From the NCBI GenBank assembly GCA_032173965.1, contig CM063283.1, forward strand, positions 114,131,187 to 114,195,186: DNA of 64,000 nucleotides, written 5' to 3'. Of this stretch, positions 23,801 to 32,442 are shown piece by piece (positions within the stretch are counted from its first letter, which is position 1; the number at the start of each line of letters is the position of its first letter). Source of the DNA: Sitta carolinensis. Taxonomy: Eukaryota; Chordata; Aves; Passeriformes; Sittidae. The translations under genes were made by a program, and so were the position numbers. The notes under the pieces were generated by a model. The model did not search any database. It was not told the DNA's origin and was given only the letters and a program-made list of their open reading frames with translations.

Positions 23801-26800
23801 AGTTAAGGGGTTAAAAGATTTAGGAGTTAGAAGTGTAGTCATCAAGATGTAAGCAATGTGTCATACAGCAGGGCCTTGTGTAATAACAGGAGGATCAAAG
23901 AAGAAGCTAAGGGTTTAATTATTAATATGTGGGTATAGAGGAAAAGCAATCTATCATATATCTGACACTCAGCATTGTAAGGAATCAGAAACTCAAGACT
24001 TTTGACACTTGAAGCCAAGAGAAGAGCCTGGACCATAACCAAGGGGACAGGAAGACCTGGCAATGGGACAAAGCAGTGAGGAAGACTCTTTACTTCCTCC
24101 CACCCAACCACTGACCCAAAACAAAAGGAGCAGAGCCCCAGCTGAAAAGAGATCTGACCCAAACCAAAAGGAGCACAGCCCCAGCTGAAAAGAGATCTGA
24201 CCCAAACCAAAAGGAGCACAGCCCCAGTTTTAAAGAGATCTGACCCAAACCAAAAGGAGCACAGCCCCAGTTTTAAAGAGAACTGTGCAGCTGTGAGGAG
24301 CATCCAGCTGATTTTAACACAAGGTGAAGAGAGGTGAAGCCCATGTACAGATGTGTCAGGTAACTTTATCAAGCTGTATGATTTCTAGAAACACACACAG
24401 AGCTGATGCTTTGGAAGCTTGCTTCCCACGTGTCCAGCTGCTGTTCATAAACACACACATCTTTCAGCTGCAATTGGGTGAAAGATTTTTTTATCTGTTG
24501 CACATTTTTAGTGCGTCAACCAGGTTGGCAGAGCCCTCCAGGATCCTCCAGCCCAGCCCCAGCCCCTGGCCCCCAGGTTTAAACACACCCAGGGGTGGGC
24601 ACTGCACCCCCTCCCCAGGCAGAACATTCCAGCCCTTTCTCTCTCTTTCTGTGCAGAACTTCTCCCTGTGTTTCCCTTGGGGCTGAGCCCTCTGGTTGTG
24701 TCAGTGCCCCCTCTCAGGAGCTGCAGGGAGTGGGGAGGGCACCCCTGGGTCTCCTCTGCTCCAGCTGAGCACCCCCAGCCTTTCCTATGAACAGCTGCCT
24801 TTCCCCCAAGCTTCCCAAAAATACCCCAGGACCCCCCTTCTCAGTCAGCACCTCCAAATTGAAATCAAGGCCACCAATTACCATTAATTAAAATTCTCCT
24901 CAGGAGACACCACCAGAGGGATGTGTTTAGTGACCAAAGAACCAATGAGCCCCTCGCAATGCCTGGACTCCACAAGGGCTGGGCAGTCCCAGAGGATGGA
25001 TTTCTGGAGGAATCAGGAATTAGGGAACTGCCAGGCTGTTCCTACCTGCACTGCAGGTTCCTCAAGAGTGGGAATTCACCTCAAAAATAATTAACTACAG
25101 CTCCATCAGTCATATCATGATGGAAGGGACCTTACAGATCATTTAATTCCACCCCTGCCTTGAGCAGGGACACCTTGCACTGTCCCAGGCTGCTCCAACC
25201 CCCAGGATGAATTTATCAGCTCACTAACACAACAGCAGCACTCTCTTAAGAGTATCAATAATGATCAATAACGTGAAAACTTAATTCCCAAAGGAAAACT
25301 CCTACAAAAGTTCGTTTGCTGCTAGGACAGGCTTCAGGAATCATTCACCACAAGCCAAAAAATTAACTAAAATATCATTTTACTTCCACATCAGCCTGCT
25401 TACACAACAAAGTGACTAAAACAAAACCTCATGTTTATCTGGAATATTTCCTGCTAATTCATCCTCCTGGAAAAAGGAATATTCAGGAAAAGCACTCAGA
25501 CCAACAGCTCACCTGTCACAACTCAGGGTTGCAATATACTGGCCTAGAGGATCCCAGGTCACTCCTTGGACATAACTCTTGTGCTCATTAAATATTGAAA
25601 CTTTCTGTCCTGAAATTACAAACAGCTTTCAGCTCATAAATTCCAACGTGTTTCCAAACATTTCAGATATAAAGCAAAAGAAAAAAACCCTTCAAAACGT
25701 AGGGAAATAGTTTTTTAAACATGAAAATGTTCACTGGATGGTGGCTGATAAGAGTATCAGCAGAAGTTGCTTTTCAAGGGCCAGGTAAAGGTTTGTTCAC
25801 TACAAACTTAATAATTAGAATTAATATTAAATTAATATTAGAACTCAGGTAAGCAAAAGCAGGAGCTCTGACCCCACTGATGTTCCACCAGGGAAGGTCT
25901 CAGAGCCATAACACTGATGAGACAAAGTCACAGAGAATCTTAGAAATACTTTGATGAGACAAAGTCAGAGAGTTTTAGAAATCCTTTTATGAACACTGGC
26001 CACAGGTGGGATTTTACCTATTATTTAAGTGTTGCTTTCTTGCAAAGAAATACCAGAAGTTGACAAGTTGCAAAGAAAATAATCAGCTTTTCAAAAGGAA
26101 AACACAAAACCAAAAGCACAACACCAAAACGTGGAGTAAGGAATATAGAAGATGTTTTGGGGGGTAAAAAAAATGTGTGAAGTTATTTCCTAAATACTCC
26201 AAGGTGAACTCAGGTGTAAATTTTGTTGGCCTGAGAATATTTTATATCTGTTTATGGAAGGGCCTCACAAACCCAGAAAATCACACCAAAAAAAAAATCA
26301 CAAAAAAAAAAAGATGTTTCCCTTTTTTTGGAGGGGGGAATGCCATGAGGCACCTCCAGCAGATCTGGAATTCCAAGGGAGAACTGCAGCATTTACCCTT
26401 ATGGACATCCCACATGATTGCTGTGTTATCCACAGAAGCAGATGCCATGTAATTTCCATCTGAGGTCCAACAAATATCATACACATCTTCCAAGTGGCCT
26501 CTAGAAAGCAGGAGAAAGCAATTACTAATTTGAAAATTAAAAGCTACATGTAAACATGAGTTTTATTTATTTTTAGGTTAAAAAAAATATCAAGAGGCAA
26601 ATAAAGGCTGCTGCTGGTGCTTCAAGCACTTCTGAAACTTTTCTCACATCAACCTCAGCAGCTGCCAGGAACTGCTCCTTCAGCTTAAAGCCACTGCCCC
26701 TTGTCTTGTCACCACCTGATTATTGAAAATATCCCTCTCCCTCCTTTTTCTGAGTCCCATTAACAGGGAGTTAAAGGATTAATACCAGAGTAAGCAAACT

Positions 26801-29800
26801 GCAGACAGCGCTGCAGTTCTACCCACTGAAAACTGCACCACATGATAAAAACCACTGAGAAAACAAAAACACTGACAAGAAAACCAAACTCACTAAGTAA
26901 TAAATCACCTTAAAGTTCTAATGACAGCCCAATTCTCCTTGTTGAGCTGAGCTTCATCTTCCTCCTGAAAAACCAACGGCTCCAACTCTTTGCTGTCATT
27001 CAGCTTCCACAACAGAATGACGGCGTCTGCGGAAGAAACCAGAGCAAGCTGCTTGATTCCCTGCCCCCTTAAGAGGTCACACAGGTGGATTTCATTCAGT
27101 TTAACCTCCAAACGCTCCTGGAGGAGCAAGAGGAGGAGCAGCTCTCACCATCCCCTCCCGAGGCCAGGATCTCGCCGCTGGGAGAGAAGCGCACGACGTT
27201 CACAGCTTTGGTGTGACGAGCCAGGTTGGACAGGAACTCCACGATGGCTTTGCCATCCGGGCCCTTCTCCACCTTCCAGATCTGGGGAGGAGAGGGGGAC
27301 AGCTCGGGAGGGCAAGGTGGGATGGCACAGGATCATCGGGGGGGGGAAGGGACCTCCAGGATCCCCCAGGGCCACCCCAGCAGCACCCAGACCCTGTCCC
27401 CAAGGGCCACAGCCACACTGGCACTCTAAACATCACCTGAACACCAGCTCATGTTAGTTAAATATTTAAACTGCATTTTTCTGTCCTCAAATACTTCCCC
27501 CCACTGGACAAGCAGACAAAGGCCAAAGTTTCCATTCTAAAGGACCAGGATTACCTAGAGAGTTTTGTTTCCTGCTAAGATTTTTATTCAGTTTGACTGG
27601 GACTCAAATTTTGCTTCTAGTACCAAAATTCAGAAAAAAAAAATTACAATTTTTTGTTTTTTGTCAAAGTGAGTGCTGGGGAGAGCTGGGGCAGTGTCAA
27701 AGGGCACTCTGCCAGCTGGGCTCTTGCCTGGCTGCTGTGTCTCAGAAGAAAACTGTCCCTGTGCAGCTGCCCTGAGCTCCCTGGCAGCCCTTTGGCTCTG
27801 CAGGAACCTGACCTTTGGCTGGCAGGGACCATCCTGGAGACTCCTCAGAGCCCTCCAGGGGCTGAGCCTGGCACACAGGCACTGGCACTTGGGGCACAAG
27901 GAGCACTGCGGGGCTGGGCAGGGGCCTTTGCCTTGCATTCCCTGGAATGCCCAGGCTGGGAAGAGCCCCTCAGGATCCCCCAGGGCCCCCCCAGCAGCAC
28001 CAGCAGCCCCCAAACCCTGTCCCCAAGGGCCACAGCCACACTGCTGGGGACAATGCCAGGCACTCCAACCCTCCCTGGGCAGCTCAGCCCAAGGCCTGGC
28101 CACTCTCACTGGGACATTTTCTTTCCCAATCTCCCCCCTGAGCCTGCCCTGGTGCCATCTGAGGCCATTCCCTCTCCTCCCTTCCCTTAGGACACGGCAG
28201 CAAAGCCCGACCCCACCACACACCACCCTCCTGTCAGGGAGCATCTTTTATGTCAAAGAAAACTGATGTTTGTCTAGCCCTAAAATAAGTATTAAGAAAT
28301 ATACTCCATCAGGGAAGAAGAGGTCAGATTGCCAGTGAGGAAGGAAAAAGGTTTATCTGAGACAACTGGAATAAACTACTACAGAGAGTATTTACAAGAG
28401 TATGTAATGACAACGGGGAGTGGCTTCAAACTAAGAGACTAAGTTTAGGTTGAATATTAGGATGAAATTGTTCCCTGGGAGGGTGGGCAGGGGCTGGGCT
28501 GGAATTGCCAGAGCACCTGTGGCTGCCCCTGGATCCCTAGCAATGTCCAAGGCCAGATGGCTCCTCTGAAAAGGAAGAGGGATCAGCCAGGGCAGCATTC
28601 ACCATTTTTCCAAAACATCAACAGAGATTATGAGGAAAAAATTCTTCCCTGTGTGGGTGGGGAGGCCCTGAGCAGCTGTGGCTGTCCCTGGATCCCTGGC
28701 AGTGCCCCAGGCCAGGCTGGACACTGGGGCTGGAGCAGCCTGGCACAATGGGAGGGGTCCCTGCCAGGGCAGGGGTAGCTCTGGATGATCTTTAAATCCC
28801 TTTCCAACCCCAACCACCCTACAATTCTACAGACAGCTGTACACTCTTACCCTCTCCCCCCAAACCATCCGCTCCCCCATACCCGCCAACAACCCAACAC
28901 TTCGGATGAATGAATCCAACGCAGAATTCCGGATAACAAAACCAACCCGGTATCTCGGATCAAAGCCCCACACCCCGCAGACGCTCCAGAGCCGGGTTCC
29001 ACTCACCCTCACGGCCGTGTCCACCCCTGCCGAGGCCAGGCGATTGATCCTCCCGTCCGCCCCGTGCTGGAAGTCCAAGCTGTACACAGGCTCCTTATTG
29101 TGCCACACTATTTCGCAGGTGATGACCTTCATGTTTCCTGGAGAACACACAGCAAACCCCACCTCGATCCTCGTTCCTTACGCCTCAAACTTGGCGCGCA
29201 TTTCCCCAGGCACAGCTGGCGGCGCCTGGAATTGCACCGCGGCCACTGACGGGATGCTTTGAGGAAAGCTGCTCCGCAAAAAGTTCTGATTATTACGGCT
29301 GAAGTTCCAGCTCGGGGATCGCAAGAGGATGGCATCACGCCCCGTGCATCGCTTTAAGACTTGACAAAAAAAAAACTTCCCAGGGTAACAACCCCATCCG
29401 CAACGCAGACAACGAGCGCGCACGGGCAGCGGAGCCGCGGGGATGGCCTGAATCCATGCCGCTCTCCAGGCCGCGGCACCCCTCAATCCCACTGCCCAGA
29501 GCCCCAAAACCGAGAACCGGGCGCGGCACCCCTCAAATTCACTGCCCAGAGCCCAAAACCGAGAACCGGGGCGCGGCACCCCTCAATCCCACTGCCCAGA
29601 GCCCCAAAACCGAGAACCGGGGCGCGGCACCCCTCAATCCCACTGCCCAGAGCCCCAAAACCACGAACCGGGGCGCGGCCCCCTCTCCATCCCCACATCC
29701 CGCCCACTCGGCTCCATCCCCTCACATCCCCCCACACTCGGCTCCATTCCCCTCACATCCCCCCCACTCGGCTCCATTCCCCTCACATTTCCCCCCCCGC

Positions 29801-30250
29801 TCGGCTCCATTCCCCCGTCAGCTCCATTCCCCTCACATTCCCCCCTCTCGGCTCCATTCCCCTCACATTCCCCCTGCCCTCGGCTCCATTCCCCTCACAT
29901 TCCCCTCCGCTCGGCTCCATTCCCCCCGCTCGGCTCCATTCCCCTCACATTCCCCCCCGCTCGGCTCCATTCCCCTCACATTCCCCCGCTCGGCTCCATT
30001 CCCGTCGCTCCATTCCCTCACATTCCCCCTGCTCGGTCCCTTCCCCGCTCGCTCCATTCCCCTCACATTCCCCCGCTCGGCTCCATTCCCCTCACATTCC
30101 CTCCTTCCCCCCGGTCGGCTCCATTCCCTCACATTCCCCCCGCTCGGTCCATTCCCCTCCATCCCCCGTTCCCCTCACCCGCTCCCGCTGCGCCTCCGCC
30201 CCACCCGCCCCGCGCATGCGCGCGCCCCGCCCCGCCCCGCCCCGCGCACC
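14803..30250 (-). CDS. CHAF1B: CHAF1B, chromatin assembly factor 1 subunit B (p60)
   Basis: Nuclear WD40 subunit of CAF-1, which with p150 and p48 deposits H3-H4 on replicating or repaired DNA and hands over from ASF1. Coding exons on the minus strand (5' to 3'): 29132-29007, 27281-27149, 27026-26909, 26500-26397, 25609-25513, 23474-23390, 21265-21172, 19924-19855, 19759-19668, 18089-17928, 17314-16274, 15414-15323, 14942-14830. A noncoding exon 1 is likely at about 30250-30179. All junctions are GT-AG with matching phases. Residues 1-~385 form the beta-propeller, starting [20 protein letters not shown]. Two ASF1-binding B-domain-like motifs, RRVTLTTL (693-700) and RRINLISL (708-715), lie near the C-terminus. 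The conceptual protein is about 775 aa, against 559 in human; a 16-unit repeat (residues 456-677) accounts for the excess. One base must be restored in exon 11 (six-C run, 18066-18071). The exon count of 14 agrees with the human gene. Confidence 0.95.
14824..14829 (-). terminator. CHAF1B: CHAF1B polyadenylation signal AATAAA
   Basis: AATAAA starts at the base directly after the TAA stop. A GT-rich stretch (near 14785-14790) lies downstream, so the 3' UTR should be only about 20-35 nt. Confidence 0.8.
14830..14942 (-). CDS. CHAF1B: CHAF1B exon 14 (last coding exon)
   Basis: 113 bp. Encodes a tail with [13 protein letters not shown], equivalent to the nuclear-localisation-like PELKRPRLDE segment of mammals, and ends at TAA 14832-14830. 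Acceptor TCTTCCAG. Confidence 0.9.
15323..15414 (-). CDS. CHAF1B: CHAF1B exon 13
   Basis: 92 bp. Completes the second B-domain-like motif, [16 protein letters not shown], matching human RRINLTPLK. Donor GTGAGT. Confidence 0.9.
15836..15908 (-). mobile_element. CR1 3' scrap in CHAF1B intron 12
   Basis: 'cacagaatattctgagctg' + 'caagggacccacgagga' + 'agtccaactcctggcc', the antisense end of an older CR1 subfamily. Confidence 0.8.
15921..16056 (+). repeat. Outlying diverged copy of the 220-bp repeat
   Basis: Shares 'cacatcaaatcttatgaatg', 'tttttgccacagttcctgg' and 'tctgaacatggatttagg' in order with the array at 13949-14600. It sits in CHAF1B intron 12 in the same orientation. Confidence 0.8.
16274..17314 (-). 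CDS. CHAF1B: CHAF1B exon 12 with expanded coding repeat
   Basis: 1041 bp. Begins [20 protein letters not shown], the last propeller strand, then a basic linker ([10 protein letters not shown]), then 16 tandem 14-residue units, and ends [15 protein letters not shown] at a GTGAGA donor. The repeat makes this exon far longer than its mammalian counterpart. Confidence 0.95.
16360..17031 (-). repeat. CHAF1B: 42-bp coding minisatellite in CHAF1B
   Basis: Sixteen units of 42 bp read on the minus strand as 14-residue blocks of the type [14 protein letters not shown], with variants SPCIPEG, SLSIPEG and STPGG; one unit has IHSV and the last is degenerate. 42 is divisible by three, so the frame is kept. 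The opposite strand is also stop-free here by chance of the unit. Confidence 0.97.
17379..17735. repeat. Dispersed duplicated segment, short copy (CHAF1B intron 11)
   Basis: 17379-17592 reads base for base the same as 32443-32656. After a gap, 'ctccattccaggggggctcc' to 'cacacctgcccttca' matches again (33050-33101). This copy lacks about 0.3 kb of the longer one. Confidence 0.9.
17928..18089 (-). CDS. CHAF1B: CHAF1B exon 11, apparent 1-base deletion
   Basis: 162 bp. Encodes [20 protein letters not shown] and [19 protein letters not shown]. The frame inherited from exon 10 (DEISPKSP) and the conserved downstream frame differ by one base; one extra C in the run at 18066-18071 joins them. Donor GTAAGG. 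Confidence 0.9.
19668..19759 (-). CDS. CHAF1B: CHAF1B exon 10
   Basis: 92 bp. Encodes [20 protein letters not shown] then [10 protein letters not shown]. Donor GTATGG leaves phase 1. Confidence 0.95.
19855..19924 (-). CDS. CHAF1B: CHAF1B exon 9
   Basis: 70 bp. Encodes [20 protein letters not shown] then LK; TTTTTGCAG acceptor, GTAGGG donor. Confidence 0.95.
20556..20906 (+). mobile_element. CR1 copy, first half of a composite
   Basis: Sense CR1 carrying 'cctgctggctctgcacagct', 'gaagagctgcccaggagatgg' and ending 'ggtcttttccagcctcaacc' + 'atcctgtgattcc'. It lies in CHAF1B intron 8 and is nearly the reverse complement of 57356-57700. Confidence 0.85.
20930..21100 (+). mobile_element. CR1 copy, second half of a composite
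   Basis: Sense CR1 ('gggctgggcaggctcaggg', 'aactgcccagggagggtggc') directly behind the previous copy. The same junction reappears inverted at 57190-57356. Confidence 0.8.
21172..21265 (-). CDS. CHAF1B: CHAF1B exon 8
   Basis: 94 bp. Encodes [19 protein letters not shown] and [12 protein letters not shown], one of the most conserved parts of the propeller. Donor GTGTGG. Confidence 0.95.
21300..21975. repeat. Direct repeat of about 140 bp
   Basis: 'cgtggcccagcagcagtgcc' followed by 'agcactcctgggc', 'ggagctgccagctccagcc' and 'cctctgctctgctcacactg' occurs at about 21300-21430 and again at about 21830-21970, in CHAF1B intron 7. Confidence 0.8.
23245..23285 (+). mobile_element. CR1 3' terminal scrap
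   Basis: 'gaaggtctctcctaacctt' + 'gctgattctgtgac' resembles the CR1 sense end. Confidence 0.55.
23390..23474 (-). CDS. CHAF1B: CHAF1B exon 7
   Basis: 85 bp. Encodes [19 protein letters not shown] and ends GAGAEGE at a GTACGT donor. Confidence 0.95.
23494..23775 (-). mobile_element. CR1 LINE copy in CHAF1B intron 6
   Basis: Antisense CR1: 'tttggcttgggagggcc', 'ctgctccagccccagtgtcc', 'gggatccaggggcagcc', then 'gaagccattccctggg'. It ends just upstream of the exon 7 acceptor. Confidence 0.9.
23799..24522. mobile_element. Putative solo LTR of an avian endogenous retrovirus
   Basis: A 724-bp block with TG...CA ends, non-CR1 sequence and an internal four-copy 43-bp repeat. It interrupts a CR1: the CR1 terminus 'cagaatcccagaatcacc' lies just before it and 'ggttggcagagccctcc' resumes just after. 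No viral genes are present. I could not identify a clear target-site duplication. Confidence 0.45.
24111..24285. repeat. 43-bp tandem repeat inside the putative LTR
   Basis: Four copies of 'gacccaaaccaaaaggagca' + 'cagccccagctgaaaagagatct' with small changes. Such arrays in LTR U3 regions are often enhancers. Confidence 0.85.
24523..24860 (-). mobile_element. CR1 copy, remainder behind the LTR insertion
   Basis: Continues 'ggttggcagagccctccagg' + 'atcctccagccc', then 'cagaacattccagcccttt' and 'ctgctccagctgagc' as diverged antisense CR1. Confidence 0.6.
25112..25205 (-). mobile_element. CR1 3' fragment
   Basis: 'tcatgatggaagggacctta' + 'cagatcatttaattcc' + 'ctgtcccaggctgctcc', antisense CR1. 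Confidence 0.8.
25513..25609 (-). CDS. CHAF1B: CHAF1B exon 6
   Basis: 97 bp. Encodes [19 protein letters not shown] through ATLSCD, with donor GTGAGC. Confidence 0.95.
26397..26500 (-). CDS. CHAF1B: CHAF1B exon 5
   Basis: 104 bp. Encodes [15 protein letters not shown] and [15 protein letters not shown], a canonical GH...WD WD40 repeat. Donor GTAAAT. Confidence 0.95.
26909..27026 (-). CDS. CHAF1B: CHAF1B exon 4
   Basis: 118 bp. Encodes [14 protein letters not shown] through [16 protein letters not shown], with donor GTGATT. Confidence 0.95.
27149..27281 (-). CDS. CHAF1B: CHAF1B exon 3
   Basis: 133 bp between a CAG acceptor and a GTGAGA donor. Encodes [17 protein letters not shown] through ASGGD, the end of the first and start of the second WD40 blade. 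Confidence 0.95.
27330..27428 (-). mobile_element. CR1-like fragment
   Basis: 'gaagggacctccaggatccc' + 'ccagggccaccccagcagc', then 'ccctgtccccaagggccac', shared with 27950-28040. Confidence 0.55.
27935..28185 (-). mobile_element. CR1-like fragment
   Basis: 'gggaagagcccctcaggatc' start, then 'tccctgggcagctcagccc', 'aaggcctggccactctcac' and 'ctgagcctgccctggtgcc'. The last ~130 bp are nearly identical to 36840-36955. Confidence 0.6.
28459..28560 (+). mobile_element. CR1 fragment
   Basis: 'attgttccctgggagggtgg' and 'gctggaattgccagagc', sense CR1. Confidence 0.75.
28630..28832 (+). mobile_element. CR1 3' copy in CHAF1B intron 2
   Basis: Sense CR1 ending 'gatgatctttaaatcccttt' + 'ccaaccccaaccaccc' + 'tacaattctac'. 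Confidence 0.9.
29007..29137 (-). CDS. CHAF1B: CHAF1B exon 2 (start codon exon)
   Basis: Acceptor CTCCAG then five UTR bases and ATG at 29132-29130. Encodes residues 1-42 through GVDTAVR and ends at a GTGAGT donor. The start matches the conserved MKVITCEI N-terminus of the family. Confidence 0.95.
29440..29690. repeat. 51-52-bp tandem repeat, four copies
   Basis: Units contain 'gcggcacccctcaatcccac', 'tgcccagagccccaaaacc' and 'gagaaccgggg'. The array lies in the GC-rich first intron of CHAF1B. Confidence 0.9.
29691..30170. repeat. C-rich minisatellite, about 30-bp unit
   Basis: Irregular copies of 'gctcggctccattcccctc' + 'acattcccccc'. The minus strand (CHAF1B sense strand) is therefore rich in runs of G. 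Confidence 0.9.
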
Positions 30251-30260
30251 GCCTCAGGAG
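30179..30260 (-). promoter_or_regulatory. CHAF1B: CHAF1B core promoter and probable noncoding exon 1
   Basis: A GC-dense segment holds stacked GC boxes (ccccgccccgccccgcccc, 30225-30243) next to an NRF1-type palindrome. On the minus strand a GAGCGG|GTGAGG donor at 30179/30178 could end a short noncoding first exon joined to the acceptor at 29138. No TATA box is evident. The exact start site cannot be read from sequence. Confidence 0.55.
30212..30221. promoter_or_regulatory. NRF1-type site GCGCATGCGC
   Basis: A perfect palindromic NRF1 consensus in the CHAF1B promoter, typical of TATA-less housekeeping and S-phase genes. Confidence 0.65.
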
Positions 30261-30353
30261 CCCTCAGAGGAGGAAAAGAAAAAAAAAACAAAAAATAAAC
30301 CCCGCAAAAATAAACTTAAAATGAAAATAAAAAAAAAAAAAAAAAGCGCGCGA

Positions 30354-30677
30354 TGTTCGCTCCTCCTCGTGAGGAGGTAAAATACGAGATCCTCGAAGTC
30401 GCATCTGCGTGCTGGCGCATACTCGAAGAAGGTGAGGTCAGGGCTTGAAGTAAGATTTAAGAAATTCCCGGCACCTGTAGACTCAATATGGATATTGAAT
30501 ATGGATAAAATTCATTAATATGCATTTCACCAATGCAATGAGAAAGTGTATAAGAAGAGTTGTTATGGTTAACGGTGTGCTTTTGGCAGTGTGCTAAGCC
30601 CTCCAGCGTTGGATATGATCCCTTTTATCACTTATCATACTTTGAAAAGTTAAAAAGAGTGAGCTTTGTTTCTCACA
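30354..30677 (+). mobile_element. Putative short LTR-like element
   Basis: TG...CA-bounded block with a TATA-like 'gtgtataagaag' near 30549 and AT-rich flanks, inserted directly beside the CHAF1B promoter. It also holds a 31-codon ORF (ATG 30353, 'MFAPPREEVKYEILEVASA'), which I do not recognise. The boundaries are inferred only. Confidence 0.3.
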
Positions 30678-31081
30678 CGGGGGCTGTGCCCTCCTGTGCC
30701 ACCCTGTGGGGCTGTGGGGCTGCAGGAGAAGCCCAGGATGGGCTGCGGGCTTGGGGGCTGATGTCTTCTGGAGGCTGCCCTGGAGCAGGGATAAAGGAAT
30801 AAAGCTGGGATTTGTTAAAAGGGTTTTAAAGGCTCCACGTTGGGCAGTGCAGGAGCCTGGCTGTGGATTCACCCAGGATGGACCCAGTCAGGAGTTTCAC
30901 CCTTTTATCAGTTCTGCTCCTTTTCCATCTTGGGGTTCATTGTGCAATTCCAGCCCCAGGGCATGCAGTCCCACCCTCCCAGATTCTCTCCTCTGCTCTC
31001 TGATATTTATTTACACTCTTGGACCAGGAGCTGCAGCGGGGTCCTTGGTTCTGGGGCTGATTCCTCCTGGCCCAGAGCCCA

Positions 31082-31614
31082 GCAGAGCCCAAGGGCCAGG
31101 CAGGGCTGGATCCCAAACAATAACCCCAGGTGGGCAGCAGCAGAGCCCAAGGGCCAGGCAGGAATGGATCCCAAACAATAACCCCAGGTGGGCAGCAGCA
31201 GAGCCCAAGGGCCAGGCAGGAATGGATCCCAAACAATAACCCCAGGTGGGCAGCAGCAGAGCCCAAGGGCCAGGCAGGAATGGATCCCAAACAATAACCC
31301 CAGGTGGGCAGCAGCAGAGCCCAAGGGCCAGGCAGGAATGGATCCCAAACAATAACCCCAGGTGGGCAGCAGCAGAGCCCAAGGGCCAGGCAGGAATGGA
31401 TCCCAAACAATAACCCCAGGTGGGCAGCAGCAGAGCCCAAGGGCCAGGCAGGAATGGATCCCAAACAATAACCCCAGGTGGGCAGCAGCAGAGCCCAAGG
31501 GCCAGGCAGGAATGGATCCCAAACAATAACCCCAGGTGGGCAGCAGCAGAGCCCAAGGGCCAGGCAGGAATGGATCCCAAACAATAACCCCAGGTGGGCA
31601 GCAGCAGAGCCCGG
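31082..31614. repeat. 58-bp tandem repeat, nine copies
   Basis: Units 'cagagcccaagggccaggca' + 'ggaatggatcccaaac' + 'aataaccccaggtgggcag' recur every 58 bp from 31084 to 31606, with almost no differences. 58 is not divisible by three, so long ORFs on the minus strand cycle through all frames and are artefacts. Confidence 0.97.
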
Positions 31615-32442
31615 CTGGGCCCCAGCCCAGGGGAAGCCAAAGGGGGCCCAGAATGGCCCCGGCCCCCAGGGCCCAGCCTGGGCTCAGTTCTGCTCCAGGG
31701 GCACAGGGCAGTTCCTGGGGCAATGCCAGCCCCAGCCTAGGCAGCTCCAGCCTCCTTGCTTTGCCTTCTCACTGCACCCTTGCCTTTGCTCCTGCGCCTC
31801 CAAGTTGTCCTTGGGGCCAGGCTGGAGCAGGAATTGTTTTGTGTCCCTGCTCTGTGCAGAGAGCTCAGCAGCTCTGAGTATGGAACCAGAACTGCCACTG
31901 AAACAGCACAGGGGATGAAACAGAGAAAAGCCCAGACTGAAGGCATCAGCCCATCTCCCCTGTGCTGCCCAGCTCTGTGCCCCAGCTGTGAGTGTCCCTC
32001 CAGAACCCTGGGCAGGGCAGCCTGGCACAGAGGTGGCAGCCTGTCCCCACACAGGGCTGAGGGCTGGCTTTAGCTGTCCTTCCCTTCACAATTAGGGATG
32101 GCCTGTGTGGAAGCAGTTGCTTCCTTTCCCCCCAGTTTGCCCTGGTGGGAATTTTTGCCCAAACAGGTCACCCAGATCTGCCTCACCAAGCCTGGCACCT
32201 TCCTTGGGTTGCATCTGCACTGTCCCACTGTCTGCACACTGGGATCTTGTCCTGTGCTGTACTCATTCCACACCTTTCCCCTCCCTGTTTGCCAACTGTG
32301 CCTCTCAGGTGAGTTAGCCTGTGGGAACTCCCTCCTTTGGCACTGTATGTGACCTTTTATTGAATTAAGTCCTGTCAGATCGAGTCCTCTCCTCATCCAT
32401 CTCCATCAGGCTTAATCCCAGCCCCCACACCCCAGGGCCCCC
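31615..32442. other. Intergenic stretch, nothing recognised
   Basis: GC-rich sequence between the 58-bp array and the duplicated segment. No gene was recognised. Confidence 0.4.

Noticed and set aside
26177..26452. Plus-strand 91-codon ORF over CHAF1B exon 5
   Set aside because: It overlaps exon 5 antisense; the minus strand carries the conserved WD40 sequence.
29361..30380. Plus-strand 339-codon ORF rich in Pro, Ser and His
   Set aside because: Product of C-rich tandem repeats in CHAF1B intron 1; no conservation signature.
31007..31723. Minus-strand ORFs of 209-238 codons with Cys/Pro/Leu-rich repeats
   Set aside because: Produced by the 58-bp tandem repeat cycling through three frames. 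No start context, splice sites or homology.
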